A stretch of DNA of 64,000 nt. Origin: Planctomycetota bacterium (GTDB lineage: Bacteria; Planctomycetota; UBA1135; GCA-002686595). The DNA lies in contig JAEUHZ010000008.1 in assembly GCA_016795205.1 (NCBI GenBank), positions 1 through 64,000 of the forward strand. Direction: 5' to 3'. Of the stretch, positions 52,020 through 61,116 are shown in pieces. Position numbers and translations under genes: made by a program. The notes below the pieces were generated by a model. That model saw only the letters and a program-made list of their open reading frames with translations. It was not told the DNA's origin and ran no database searches. The first letter of the stretch is position 1; each line of letters opens with the position of its first letter.

Positions 52020-54986
52020 TCAACCGGCCGGCGACTCGTCGCCCTTCTTGGCCTTGAAGTAGTTCGCGAACGGGTTGTGCGCGGGTTTGTTGCCCGGCTT
52101 CAGCTCGGCAAGCCGCGCGAGGTCCTCGCGATCGGCCACGTCCGCGCCGCCCGCGGGACGCCGGCTGTCGGGCTTGCGCCCGCCGCCCGCGCCGAAGCCA
52201 CCACCGCCGCCGGCACCGCCGCCGCCGGCCCCACCGCGACCGCCGCCCGGGCCACCCCGTCCGCGGCCACCGCTCTTGGCCCCGATGCCGTCGCGGCGCG
52301 TCGTCGCCGCCCGAACCGGCACGGAGGGTCGGTCCTCGCGCGGGCCCCGCTCGCCACCGCCGCCGCGCTCGCCTCGGCGTCCGCGGCGCGGTCGGTCGCC
52401 ACCCTCTTCACCCTCGCGGCGCGGAGCGCGCTCCGGACGCTCGGGCCGCTCGGGCGGCGGGACGTTCTTGAACGAGATCGCCAGGCGCGCCCCGCCGACC
52501 TCCTCGATGCGCGCGCGGACGACCTGACCGATCGACAGGACCTCGCGCGCGTCGCGCACGTAGCGATCCGAGACCTCGCTGACGTGGATCATCGCGTCGT
52601 TCGCGAGCCCGATGTCGACGAACGCGCCGAAGCTCGCCACGTTCGTCACGACGCCCTCGACGACGCGGTCCTTCGTGATGCGCACGGGGTCCGTGTCGGG
52701 TGGCAACAGCGAGGGGCCCCACTGCCGCCAGCGCGGGTCGCGCCCCGGGAACGCCAGCTCGCGCATCAGGTCACGCCAGGTCGCCTCGTCGATGTCGAAA
52801 TCCGCACGGCGCAGGCCGCGCAGCGCGCCGGGACGTCCGAGGCCGCCCTCGACCGAGGCACCGGCCGACTCGAGCAGCCGGCGAGCCAGCGGGTACTGCT
52901 CGGGGTGCAGGTTCGTGCCGTCGAGCGGCTCCGGTCCGCCGAACACGCGCAGGAATCCGGCGACGCTCGTCCACTGGGCCTCGCTGAGCAGACCCTCCTG
53001 GCGCAGCTCCTCGCGCGAGGCGAACGGCCGCTCCGCGAGGCGCGCCACGACCTTCTCGGCCGCGGCGCGGTCGAGGCCCGGCAGGTGCATGAGGAACGAC
53101 AGCGTGCTGCGGTTCAGGTCGCAGCCGGCGAGCGCCGTGGCGGACTCGACGGCCTCCTGGAGCGCGCGCTTGACGTTGGCCTTGCTGACCAGCCCCTGCT
53201 CCCAGCCCAGGCCCAGGTGGCGCGGGTCGACCTTCAGGAACTCGTTCATCGGGTCCTGCAGGCGCCGCGCGAGGCTGGCCGCCATGCGCGCCGGCACCGT
53301 GAACTCGGGCAGCTCCTTGCGGCCCCACTCGGAGCCGGCATAGGTCGACAACCCCGACTCGTTCGTCTCGAGCACCCAGACCGGGATGCCGGCGGCCGCC
53401 AGCGCGCCACGCAGCTTGGGCGCGGCGGCGCGACCGGCCTTGCCGTTGGACACGGCCACGAAGCGAATCGCGTGCGGTGCCAGCACGGCGGCGAGCTCGG
53501 CGCCGAGCTCGGCCGCGGTCTTGTCGCGGGTCTCGGTCACGGGTCCGGTCTCGGCCTCCGTCGTGGTCACGATGCGCGCCTCGATGCGCGTCTCGGGACC
53601 GAGCGGCGCGCCGTCCTCGCCCACCGCGACCAGCGTCCAATCGCCCTTCGCGCTCACGTCGCAGCCGGCCACGGCCGCGCCCGGCAGGACCGGCGTGAAC
53701 AGCACCTGGCGCAGGTGCGAGGTCAGGAAGCGCAGCGCCTCGTGATCGGCGCGCTCCTTGATCTCCAGGCGCACGTCCTGCTCGACGATCGGCAGCAGGC
53801 GGTGCTGCAGCGCCCGCAGACAGACCTCGTCGAGCAGCTCACGCCAGGCCGGGTTCAGGTGGCGGCCCAGCGCGTTGCGCACCTTGCCCAGCGCGACCTG
53901 CGGGTCGAGGCTCAAGATGGCGTTGACGCCGCGCTCCTTCTGCGCCTGCCGGATCGCCAGCAGGCGGTGGCCCTGGAGCTGGCGGATCGGCTGCTTGACC
54001 TTGAGCAGCGACTTGAAACGTCCGGCCCGCGACTCGTCGCCAGCCGGACGCACCGAGAGCACGCCGTGCTTGCGTAGGAGGTTCCGCACGGTGCCGCGCA
54101 GGCGCGCGTCGCGCCCCAGGCGGTCCGAGAGGATGCGCAGCGCCCCGTTCAGGGCTTCGGTCTCCGTGTGGATGCCCTTGTCCGGACGCACGAAATCGGC
54201 GCACAGCCGCGCCAGCGCGGCGTTCATCGCCGTCCGCACGTCGATGTGCGCGTGCGCGGCGGGAGCCGGCGCGGCCTCGAGGGTCGGCGCTGCGGCCGGT
54301 GCCTCCTCCTCGTGCTCTTCGGCGCCGGGGGCGTCCTCGACGGCGGGCGCGGCAGCCGACGGGTCGGCGGCAGTGGCCTCGCCCGAAGCCTCGTGCAGTG
54401 CGGCGGCCTCGGCGTGGGCGGCGGCCTCGGCCTGCTGAGCATCCGCGGTCTGCTCCTGGACCTCGGCCTGCTCGTCGATCCGGCTCCCGGCCGCCTCCGC
54501 GGCCGCGCCCAGGGCGGGCCCGCGCGCGCCGTGGGCGGGCTCGTCGGCCTCGTGCTCCTCGGGTTCGCTCCCGCGCTCGGTCTTCGGCACGGGCGCGACG
54601 AGCAGGTCCGCCAGCGGCGCCAGACCGCGATCGATCGCGAGCTGGACTTCGGGCTCGGGCCGGCGATGCGGCACGAACAGGTCCTCGAGCTCGAAGCGAT
54701 CCATGCAGGCACGGATCTCGTCCAACTGACGCGGCGTGACCGTCGGCTCCTTCTCGAGCAGGCGCAGGATCGTCCCGCGGCGACGGTCCAGCTCCTCGAG
54801 CTCGGTGCGGCGGCGCTGCAAGCGGCGCAGCACGTGCTCGCCGAGCCCGCCGACCTCGGCGCGGCGGAAACGGCCGATGTAGGGCGCGGCGAGGCCGGCG
54901 TCGAGCATCTCGAGGGCGCGCTGCACCTTCTCGGGGGACGTCTCGAACTCGGCCGACAAGGTGGACAGGATCGGGGGGACGGTCAC
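52020..54986 (-). CDS. tex: Tex-like S1 RNA-binding protein with disordered inserts
   Basis: 988 residues, longer than the usual 720-780. The Tex core is present: N-terminal helices (EKVQRALEMLDAGLAAPYIGR), the YqgF-like domain (VAGCDVSAKGDWTLVAVG), RLQDPMNEFLKVDPRHLGLG, the HhH (LNRSTLSFLMHLPGLDRAAA) and S1 (VVEGVVTNVASFGAFVDIGL). Extra length comes from an acidic Ala/Glu-rich insert around residues 135-250 and a glycine/arginine-rich tail (RGRGGPGGGRGGAGGG). Tex acts in transcription and RNA handling. The start is GTG at 54986. Confidence 0.9.
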   Translation of the reverse strand: MTVPPILSTLSAEFETSPEKVQRALEMLDAGLAAPYIGRFRRAEVGGLGEHVLRRLQRRRTELEELDRRRGTILRLLEKEPTVTPRQLDEIRACMDRFELEDLFVPHRRPEPEVQLAIDRGLAPLADLLVAPVPKTERGSEPEEHEADEPAHGARGPALGAAAEAAGSRIDEQAEVQEQTADAQQAEAAAHAEAAALHEASGEATAADPSAAAPAVEDAPGAEEHEEEAPAAAPTLEAAPAPAAHAHIDVRTAMNAALARLCADFVRPDKGIHTETEALNGALRILSDRLGRDARLRGTVRNLLRKHGVLSVRPAGDESRAGRFKSLLKVKQPIRQLQGHRLLAIRQAQKERGVNAILSLDPQVALGKVRNALGRHLNPAWRELLDEVCLRALQHRLLPIVEQDVRLEIKERADHEALRFLTSHLRQVLFTPVLPGAAVAGCDVSAKGDWTLVAVGEDGAPLGPETRIEARIVTTTEAETGPVTETRDKTAAELGAELAAVLAPHAIRFVAVSNGKAGRAAAPKLRGALAAAGIPVWVLETNESGLSTYAGSEWGRKELPEFTVPARMAASLARRLQDPMNEFLKVDPRHLGLGWEQGLVSKANVKRALQEAVESATALAGCDLNRSTLSFLMHLPGLDRAAAEKVVARLAERPFASREELRQEGLLSEAQWTSVAGFLRVFGGPEPLDGTNLHPEQYPLARRLLESAGASVEGGLGRPGALRGLRRADFDIDEATWRDLMRELAFPGRDPRWRQWGPSLLPPDTDPVRITKDRVVEGVVTNVASFGAFVDIGLANDAMIHVSEVSDRYVRDAREVLSIGQVVRARIEEVGGARLAISFKNVPPPERPERPERAPRREGEEGGDRPRRGRRGERGGGGERGPREDRPSVPVRAATTRRDGIGAKSGGRGRGGPGGGRGGAGGGGAGGGGGFGAGGGRKPDSRRPAGGADVADREDLARLAELKPGNKPAHNPFANYFKAKKGDESPAG

Positions 54987-55118
54987 GGCTTCCGCCTCGG
55001 GTGCGGACGGGGGACGGAGCGCGCACGGGCGCGGGGGCCCGGGCGGCGGGATCGGAGGGGGCCGAGAATGGTATCCGCGGATCCACCTCCGCGGCCATCC
55101 GGGCGTGGCGGCCGGGGA

Positions 55119-56144
55119 TCAGGCCGGCAGTTCGTAGACGGAGACGCGCGTCTCCTCGGCCACCAGGCCGGCGCCCTGGGACACCTGCCAAGCGACGGCT
55201 TCGTCGATGCCGGGGACCGCCCACTCACCCAGCGAGCGGCCCGTGAGCGTGTCGCGGACCTCGAGCAGGGCGCCCCGCAGCACGTAGAGCTTGCCGCTGT
55301 CGGCCGCGATCGCGGCGTCCGGCAGCTCGTCGCCGCGCTGCGTCGAGAGCACGGAGAACCACAGCGGCGCCTCGCCCGGCTCGCTGTCGATGGGCAGGGC
55401 CAGGAGCGAGAGCGTGTCGCTGACGCCGCCGTCGGTGCGCCGCGACAGCTCGATCATGAGCTGGGGCTGGAGCTCCTGCGGCAGCGCGCTGCCCAGGTCG
55501 CGCGTGAGCAGCACGAGGCCATCCGCGTTCACGGCCAGCCCGTGGATCACGGGCTGGCGCGGGGCCAGCACCTCGCCCTGGAACTCGCCGCCGCGCGCGT
55601 CGAGCCGCAGCACGCCCTGCCGGCCGGTCTGCGCGTGCGTGTAGACCACGAACAGGTTCGCGCCCACCCGCGCCACGTGGTGGTAGCGCTCCTGCGGGCG
55701 CGAATACTCCCAGGCCTCGTCGAGGCCCTTCGTCGAGTAGCCGATCACGCGACGCGGCGTGACGACCACGCACACGTCCGGGCTCACCAAGGCCTCGTCG
55801 AAGGCCTCGACCTCGCCCATGCCCAGGAGCTCGCCGCTCGAGAGCGACATGCGCACGATGCGGTGCCCCTGCGCGCTGGGTCCCAGGACCAGGACCTCCT
55901 CCGGCCCGCCGAACCCCGCGCCGAAGCCGCGCCCGTACCCGACCTCGCAGGGCGACAGCCACAGCGTGTCACCCGTGTGGCGGTCCAGCGCCGCGAGCTT
56001 GCCCGGGATCACGTCGTCGGCCCACTTGCCGCCGGCCGGCGGATCGTAGACGTGCAGCAGCGCCGGTCCCGTCGGGCCGAAGGCGATGCCGTCGACGACG
56101 CTCTGGATCTCCTTCGTGAAGCGGCGGCGGGCGGTGCGCGTCAT
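55119..56144 (-). CDS. PQQ/WD-like beta-propeller protein
   Basis: A protein of 341 residues with repeating beta-propeller strands: GKLAALDRHTGDTLWLSPCE, HRIVRMSLSSGELLGMG, RVIGYSTKGLDEAWEYSRPQ, GVLRLDARGGEFQGEVL and GALLEVRDTLTGRSLGEW. No signal peptide is seen, so it may be cytoplasmic. No enzyme residues are recognised. ATG at 56144 is chosen over an in-frame GTG 24 nt upstream. It lies 132 nt from the divergently positioned tex start, on the same strand. Confidence 0.72.
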   Translation of the reverse strand: MTRTARRRFTKEIQSVVDGIAFGPTGPALLHVYDPPAGGKWADDVIPGKLAALDRHTGDTLWLSPCEVGYGRGFGAGFGGPEEVLVLGPSAQGHRIVRMSLSSGELLGMGEVEAFDEALVSPDVCVVVTPRRVIGYSTKGLDEAWEYSRPQERYHHVARVGANLFVVYTHAQTGRQGVLRLDARGGEFQGEVLAPRQPVIHGLAVNADGLVLLTRDLGSALPQELQPQLMIELSRRTDGGVSDTLSLLALPIDSEPGEAPLWFSVLSTQRGDELPDAAIAADSGKLYVLRGALLEVRDTLTGRSLGEWAVPGIDEAVAWQVSQGAGLVAEETRVSVYELPA

Positions 56145-56326
56145 GCGCGCACGGTACGCGACGGCCACGACAAGGGAAAGCGCGCGCCTCCGCGCCGGAT
56201 CAGCGCAGCGTGATCGGCACCGACGGATGGACGTCTCGTCCTTCGACCCGGGAAGCGGAGCTGGCGACCTGCACGGTCCGCAAGCTGGAGCGCGCGGACG
56301 ATTCGAGGCGATTCCGGCTCTCGAGA

Positions 56327-56350
56327 GGCCGGACCGCGCGCGGTCCGGCC
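56327..56350 (-). terminator. 24-base perfect palindrome after the first FG-GAP gene
   Basis: GGCCGGACCGCG and its exact complement abut with no spacer, beginning 1 nt after the stop codon at 56352. The neighbouring CTCTCGAGAG (56318-56327) is a second palindrome. No T-tract follows. A strong 3'-end hairpin, probably stopping transcription from the minus strand, is the simplest reading. Confidence 0.5.
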
Positions 56351-56351
56351 C

Positions 56352-57887
56352 CTACGGTCGCCACGTGATCCGCAGGGAGTTCGTCAGGTTGAACCCCGAC
56401 GGCGTGCAGAACGCGGCGGAGTTGCGGTACCAGACCTGGTAGTGACGCTCGCCCGGCGCCGCGACCGCGCCGCGGACGCTGACCGACTCCTGGCCCACGT
56501 CGGGGTAGCGCGATCCGCCCGCGACGTTCGTCGCGATGCCGAGGCGCGTCACCGTCCCGGCCGCGCAGCGCAAGCCGTCGCCGAACACGCTGCCCTGACC
56601 CGCGTTCCGCGCGCTCGTCCCCTGGAAGTAGAGCGCCGGCGCGTTCGGCATCGACGCGCCGCGCAGGACGAGCGAATCCGCCGCGAGGCTCGCCGCGCCG
56701 CTCGCGCGCAGCGTGCCGCCCGCGCCGAGCGAGTGCAGACAGCCGGCGACCGCTCCGACCGCGCTCGCGTTCCCGCACGGGCACGCGGTGCCGCTGCCGT
56801 CGCCGAAGCACGTCGGCGTGCCGCTGCGGACGCAGTTGCGCAGCAGGCGGACGGAATTGGTCGCGGGATCGGAGAACGCGAGGTCGAGGTCGCCGTCGCC
56901 GTCGAGATCGCCGACGTCCAAGTAGCTCGACGACCCGGCGTGGAGCACGCCCGCGGGGACGAACGCGCCGTTCCCGGAGTTCGCGAGCACGCTCGTCGTC
57001 CCGCCGGAGACGACGAGGTCGAGATCGCCGTCCGCGTCGAGGTCGCCTACGGAGAGCTCGATCGCCGCGTGCGCGATCGGGACCTCGACGTACGGGGCGA
57101 ACCCACCCGCGTTCGCGAGCAGGATCGAGACGCGCTGGCCGGCTTGGGACGCCGCGAGGTCGGCGCGTCCGTCGCCGTCGAAGTCCGCGGCGAGGAGGCG
57201 GACGGGCGCCGCGGCGAGCGCGACGGGAACCGGCGCCGAGGAGAACGATCCCTGGCCGTCGTTGTGCACGACGAGGATCTCGCTCGTGCCGCGCGCGATC
57301 GCGAGATCGAGGTCTCCGTCGCCGTCGAAGTCGCCGATCGCGATCTGGGCGGCGCCGGCGACGATCCCGGGCCCGGCGACGAACGTGCCGGCCCCCTGGT
57401 TGAAGAGGACGAAGGACATCCCCGCGCTGGTGGCCGCGCCGAGCGCGAGGTCGAGGTCGCCGTCCCCGTCGAGGTCGCCCGCGGCGAAGTGGCCCGCGTG
57501 CCAGGGGATCGCGGTGGAGACGCCGGCCCAACCCCCGCTCGTGTTCCGCATCACACGCAGTTCCTGGGCGGAGGACGTCGCGACGATCTCGCAGATCCCG
57601 TCGGCGTCGACGTCGAGGAAGTCGAAGTGGTTCAGCCCGAAGCTGATCCAGACTTGGTACCCGGACGTCCATCCACCCGCTCCCAGGTTCGAGCGCAAGC
57701 TGACCGAGCCGTACGAGAGCGCCGCGAACGCTCCCTGGTCGAGGTCGCCGTCCCCGTCGAAGTCGCCGAGCGCGACGATCGTCGGGTGGTCGCCGACGAT
57801 CGGCAGCGGAGGTTCGCTCTCGAAGCACGTCTGGGAGAGCGAGGCCGGGGTGACGACGGCCAGGACCAACGGGACGAGGGAACGCAT
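56352..57887 (-). CDS. FG-GAP/VCBS-repeat exported protein, copy 1
   Basis: A protein of 511 residues with a signal peptide (LVPLVLAVVTPASLS). Residues 30-350 hold seven calcium-binding-type repeats such as LGDFDGDGDLD, GDLDGDGDLDLAL and ADFDGDGRADLAA, forming an integrin-like beta-propeller. The shared C-terminal module starts near residue 358 (CFGDGSGTACPCGN, FGDGLRCAAGTVTRLG, HYQVWYRNSAAFCT, FNLTNSLRITW). A strong AGGAGG precedes the ATG. The next gene upstream is a close paralogue in the same orientation. Likely surface adhesion or binding. Confidence 0.9.
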   Translation of the reverse strand: MRSLVPLVLAVVTPASLSQTCFESEPPLPIVGDHPTIVALGDFDGDGDLDQGAFAALSYGSVSLRSNLGAGGWTSGYQVWISFGLNHFDFLDVDADGICEIVATSSAQELRVMRNTSGGWAGVSTAIPWHAGHFAAGDLDGDGDLDLALGAATSAGMSFVLFNQGAGTFVAGPGIVAGAAQIAIGDFDGDGDLDLAIARGTSEILVVHNDGQGSFSSAPVPVALAAAPVRLLAADFDGDGRADLAASQAGQRVSILLANAGGFAPYVEVPIAHAAIELSVGDLDADGDLDLVVSGGTTSVLANSGNGAFVPAGVLHAGSSSYLDVGDLDGDGDLDLAFSDPATNSVRLLRNCVRSGTPTCFGDGSGTACPCGNASAVGAVAGCLHSLGAGGTLRASGAASLAADSLVLRGASMPNAPALYFQGTSARNAGQGSVFGDGLRCAAGTVTRLGIATNVAGGSRYPDVGQESVSVRGAVAAPGERHYQVWYRNSAAFCTPSGFNLTNSLRITWRP

Positions 57888-57919
57888 CGAGAGACCTCCT
57901 GGAAGACGAGGCGGAACGC

Positions 57920-57953
57920 GCGTCGCGTTCCGGCGCCAAATCCAGTTTGCCAC
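57920..57953 (-). promoter_or_regulatory. Conserved upstream box, FG-GAP copy 1
   Basis: 34 bases that match 25 of 34 positions in the box at 59693-59726. Each lies about 32 nt before the ATG of its FG-GAP gene. Shared upstream sequence suggests a common promoter or leader, or simply recent duplication. Confidence 0.35.
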
Positions 57954-58135
57954 GTGCTCCGACGAAAGCGCGACGCGAAGGCGGCGCGGACCGGCGGGGT
58001 CTCCGGCCGCGGGGCACGCGGCGCGCCCCCCGTCGCACTCACCGGCAGTAACTAGGGCTCCGGAGCGCCGAAGCTGCGGATCTGGCCCTGCCCCGGCCGC
58101 GAAACCGGCGAGTGGACGCGCTCGGGCTCTCTCGC

Positions 58136-59662
58136 CTACGGACGCCAGACGACGCGCAGCGCGTTCGTCAGATTGAACCCGGCCGGCGTGCAGAAGCTCG
58201 CCGCGTTGCGGTACCAGACCTGGTAGTGCCTCTCGCCGGGCACCGCCACGCCACCGGCGAGGCTGACGGCCTGCTGGCCGGCGTCCGGGAACCGCGACGT
58301 CCCGCCGGAGTTCGTCGCGATGCCGAGGCGCGTGACGCTGCCGCCGGCGCAGCGCAGCCCGTCGCCGAAGACGCTGCCGAGCCCGGAGTCGATCGCGCTC
58401 GTGCCCTGGAAATAGAGCGCCGGCGCGTTCGGCATCAGAGCTCCGCGCAGGACGAGCGAGTCCGCGGCCAGGCTCGTGGCGCCGCCGGCACGCAGCGTGC
58501 CCGCGGTTCCGAGCGAGTGCAGGCAGCCGGCGTCCGCTCCGACGGGGCTCGCGTTGCCGCACGGACAGGCGCTCGCGCTGCCGTCGCCGAAGCACGTCGG
58601 CGTTCCGCTCCGCGCGCAGTTGCGCCAAGGGACAGCGCCGGATATGCCGAGGAGCGCGAGGTCTTCGTCGCCGTCGGCGTCGAGGTCCCCCCTGGCGAGC
58701 CGGCCCGCACTGTCCCCCGCATCGAGGACGCTCACGGCGAAGGAGCCTGCGCCCGCGTTGAGCAGGATCGACAGGTCCCCATAGGCGATCGCGGCGAGGT
58801 CGACATCGCCGTCGTCGTCGAGGTCTGCCGCGGTCATGGCGAAGACTTGGTGCCCCAGCGGGTACTCGATGCCCGGCGCGAACCCGCCCGGCGTGCGGAT
58901 CAGGACGTTGATCCTCCCAGCGCTGTGGCCGACCGCGACGTCGCACAGACCGTCCCCGTTCAGGTCGCGCGCCAGGACGAACCTCGGGGTCATCGAGAGG
59001 CCGTAGAGCGCTGGCGTCCCCGGGAAGCCACCGGCCCCGTCGTTCAGCGTGATCCTCAGCTCGTGCAAGTAGATATCGACGACGGCGAGATCCCCGTATC
59101 CGTCCCCGTCGAAGTCGCCGACCGCGATGCTGACCGCATCGCCCTGCGGGCCGGGGACGGCGATGAAGGTGCCGCTGCCCTGGTTGTGGAGGATCACGAC
59201 CTCGCCACCCCTGCTCACGGCGAGGTCCAGGTCGCCATCGTTGTCGAGGTCGGCCGCGACGACATCGCCTACCGGCCCGGCGAGCAAGGTCACGGCCGGC
59301 CCGAAGCCCGAAGCACCCAGGCTGCGGCGCAGGTACAGGTCGTAGGCCGCCACGAGGAGGTCGTCAGCTCCGTCACCGTCGACATCGACGAACCCGAGGT
59401 GATCGATGGTCAACGGGATCGTGTACGACGTCTCGCCCGACCACGATCCGTCCCCCAGATTCAGGCGGGTGCGAAGCGTCGAGTTGAACGTCTGGTGGTC
59501 CCACGTCGTCGTCGCCAAGTCGAGGTCGCCGTCCGCATCGAAGTCCCCCAGGGCGATGCGTGTGCCCGATCCGCCGACGACTGGGAGGGCGGGGTCGCGC
59601 TCGAAGCAGATCTGGGCGGATGCGGACGATGCGGCGAAGAAGAGCGGAAGGATGGACTTCAT
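58136..59662 (-). CDS. FG-GAP/VCBS-repeat exported protein, copy 2
   Basis: A protein of 508 residues, paralogous to the gene at 56352. The signal peptide is KSILPLFFAASSASA. Seven repeats follow (LGDFDADGDLDLA, DVDGDGADDLLV, ADLDNDGDLDLAV, GDFDGDGYGDLAV and others), with most calcium-ligand aspartates intact. The C-terminal module from about residue 354 is nearly identical to copy 1 (CFGDGSASACPCGN, FGDGLRCAGGSVTRLGIAT). The propeller parts are much less alike than the C-terminal modules. GAGGA lies upstream of the ATG. Confidence 0.9.
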   Translation of the reverse strand: MKSILPLFFAASSASAQICFERDPALPVVGGSGTRIALGDFDADGDLDLATTTWDHQTFNSTLRTRLNLGDGSWSGETSYTIPLTIDHLGFVDVDGDGADDLLVAAYDLYLRRSLGASGFGPAVTLLAGPVGDVVAADLDNDGDLDLAVSRGGEVVILHNQGSGTFIAVPGPQGDAVSIAVGDFDGDGYGDLAVVDIYLHELRITLNDGAGGFPGTPALYGLSMTPRFVLARDLNGDGLCDVAVGHSAGRINVLIRTPGGFAPGIEYPLGHQVFAMTAADLDDDGDVDLAAIAYGDLSILLNAGAGSFAVSVLDAGDSAGRLARGDLDADGDEDLALLGISGAVPWRNCARSGTPTCFGDGSASACPCGNASPVGADAGCLHSLGTAGTLRAGGATSLAADSLVLRGALMPNAPALYFQGTSAIDSGLGSVFGDGLRCAGGSVTRLGIATNSGGTSRFPDAGQQAVSLAGGVAVPGERHYQVWYRNAASFCTPAGFNLTNALRVVWRP

Positions 59663-60017
59663 CGGGGTCCTCACCAGGAGAAGGCGCGACACGCGACGCA
59701 TTTCGGCGCAGAATCCATGCTACCACTTCCCACGTTATCCGCGCCGCGTGGCGGCCGGGACGCCGAGGCCGGCGCCGAGACGCGACAGTCCGAGCCATGA
59801 GTCCGCTCCGCTGGCGCCCCCGGTTCCCGCCCAAGCGCGCGCACAGCGCCCCGGAGCTGGCGGAGCGCGCCGCGCCGCGCGGAGCCTGCGGTTGGCCTGC
59901 TGGCGCGACGTCGCGTAGGGTGAGGTGCGCAGGCGCTCGGCGCGCCGCCCGCCCCGGCGGCATGCGGCTCGTCCCAGCGCGCGCGACGTGGCGCCCGCGC
60001 AGCCGTAGAAGACGGGC
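59663..60017. other. Divergent intergenic region with upstream box of FG-GAP copy 2
   Basis: 355 bases. The conserved 34-base box lies at 59693-59726 and is the only element recognised, shared with 57920-57953. The rest is GC-rich and holds no believable gene on either strand. It should contain promoters for the FG-GAP gene and the LytS-like kinase. Confidence 0.45.
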
Positions 60018-61115
60018 ATGAGCACCACCAACACGACCACATGGCGGCCGATCCGGGACTGGCGGGTCTGGGCCCTCTCCATCGGCTTCTGGTTCGGCCT
60101 GCAGTTCCTCCTGGAGGCCTCGCAGATCGCGGTCCTGTCCGCGTCCCGCGGCGGCGGGGTCGAGTTCGACACGTCGTTCCTGTCCGGCATCTTCGCGCTC
60201 TACCTGCCGCTCGTCGCGGCCACGGTGGTATTGCTGCAGGTCGCGCCGCGCATCGCGGCCTGGAGCGGCGTGCGGTTCTGGCTGCGCTGCGCGCTGGTCG
60301 TCGCCGGCTGCGCGGCGCTGCACGCGCTCGTGTGGGCGCTGTGGCAGCACTTCACGCTGCCCGCGGAGGCGCGCCCAGCCGATGCGCCGGGCGGATTCCT
60401 GTGGGACACCGTGGCCGGGACCGGCTTCCGCGTCTTCCACTACGGCGCGCTCCTCGGCGGCGTCCTCGCGATCAACCAGCGGCGCGAGGCCGAGGCGCGC
60501 CGGCGCGAGCTCCTCGCCGCGCAACTGCGCGTGCTGCGCGCGCAACTGCAGCCGCACTTCCTGTTCAACACGCTGCACGCGATCGGCGCCACCGCGCCGC
60601 GCGACGGCGCGACGGCGGCGCGCATGACGGCGCTGTTGGGCGACCTCCTGCGGCAGACCCTGCGCGAGCGTGACGATGGCATCGTGTCGCTGGCCGAGGA
60701 GCAGGAGCTGCTCCAACCCTACCTCGCGCTGCAGGCGCTGCGCTTCGCGGACCGCCTGAAGGTCGAGGTCGACGTGGCGCCCGAGGTCCTCGACGCGGCC
60801 GTGCCCGACCTGCTCCTGCAGCCGCTGGTCGAGAACGCGCTGCAGCACGGGATCGAGCAGCGGCCGGGCCCGGGCTCGGTGCGCATCTGGGCGCGGCGCG
60901 AGGGCGAGTTGCTCGCGATCGACGTGCAGGACGACGGCGTGGGCGTGGGCGCGTCCGCGGCGACGAACGGGACGCGCACCGGCCTCGCCTCGACGCAGGC
61001 GCGCCTCGCGGCGCTGTTCGGCGAACGCGCCACGCTGACCCTCTGGCCCAACGCGCGCGGCGGGACGACGGCCTCGCTGCGCCTGCCGTACCGCGCCGTG
61101 CGGAGCGCGGCGTGA
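60018..61115 (+). CDS. LytS/YehU-type sensor histidine kinase
   Basis: A protein of 365 residues. Four membrane helices fall in the first 150 residues (WALSIGFWFGLQFLLEA, LYLPLVAATVVLLQVA, CALVVAGCAALHALVWALW, FHYGALLGGVLAIN). The His_kinase motif RAQLQPHFLFNTLHAIGA holds the phosphorylated histidine. The ATPase part has PLVENALQHGIEQRPG, QDDGVGVG and GTRTGLASTQARLAALFG. It lacks a classic HisKA domain, as is usual in this family. The LytTR regulator begins 1 nt after its stop. Confidence 0.92.
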   Translation: MSTTNTTTWRPIRDWRVWALSIGFWFGLQFLLEASQIAVLSASRGGGVEFDTSFLSGIFALYLPLVAATVVLLQVAPRIAAWSGVRFWLRCALVVAGCAALHALVWALWQHFTLPAEARPADAPGGFLWDTVAGTGFRVFHYGALLGGVLAINQRREAEARRRELLAAQLRVLRAQLQPHFLFNTLHAIGATAPRDGATAARMTALLGDLLRQTLRERDDGIVSLAEEQELLQPYLALQALRFADRLKVEVDVAPEVLDAAVPDLLLQPLVENALQHGIEQRPGPGSVRIWARREGELLAIDVQDDGVGVGASAATNGTRTGLASTQARLAALFGERATLTLWPNARGGTTASLRLPYRAVRSAA

Positions 61116-61116
61116 C

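Noticed and set aside
57920-57953. Sigma-54 promoter upstream of the FG-GAP genes
   Set aside because: A TGGC occurs on the minus strand, but the spacing to the GC element does not fit the -24/-12 rule in either copy.
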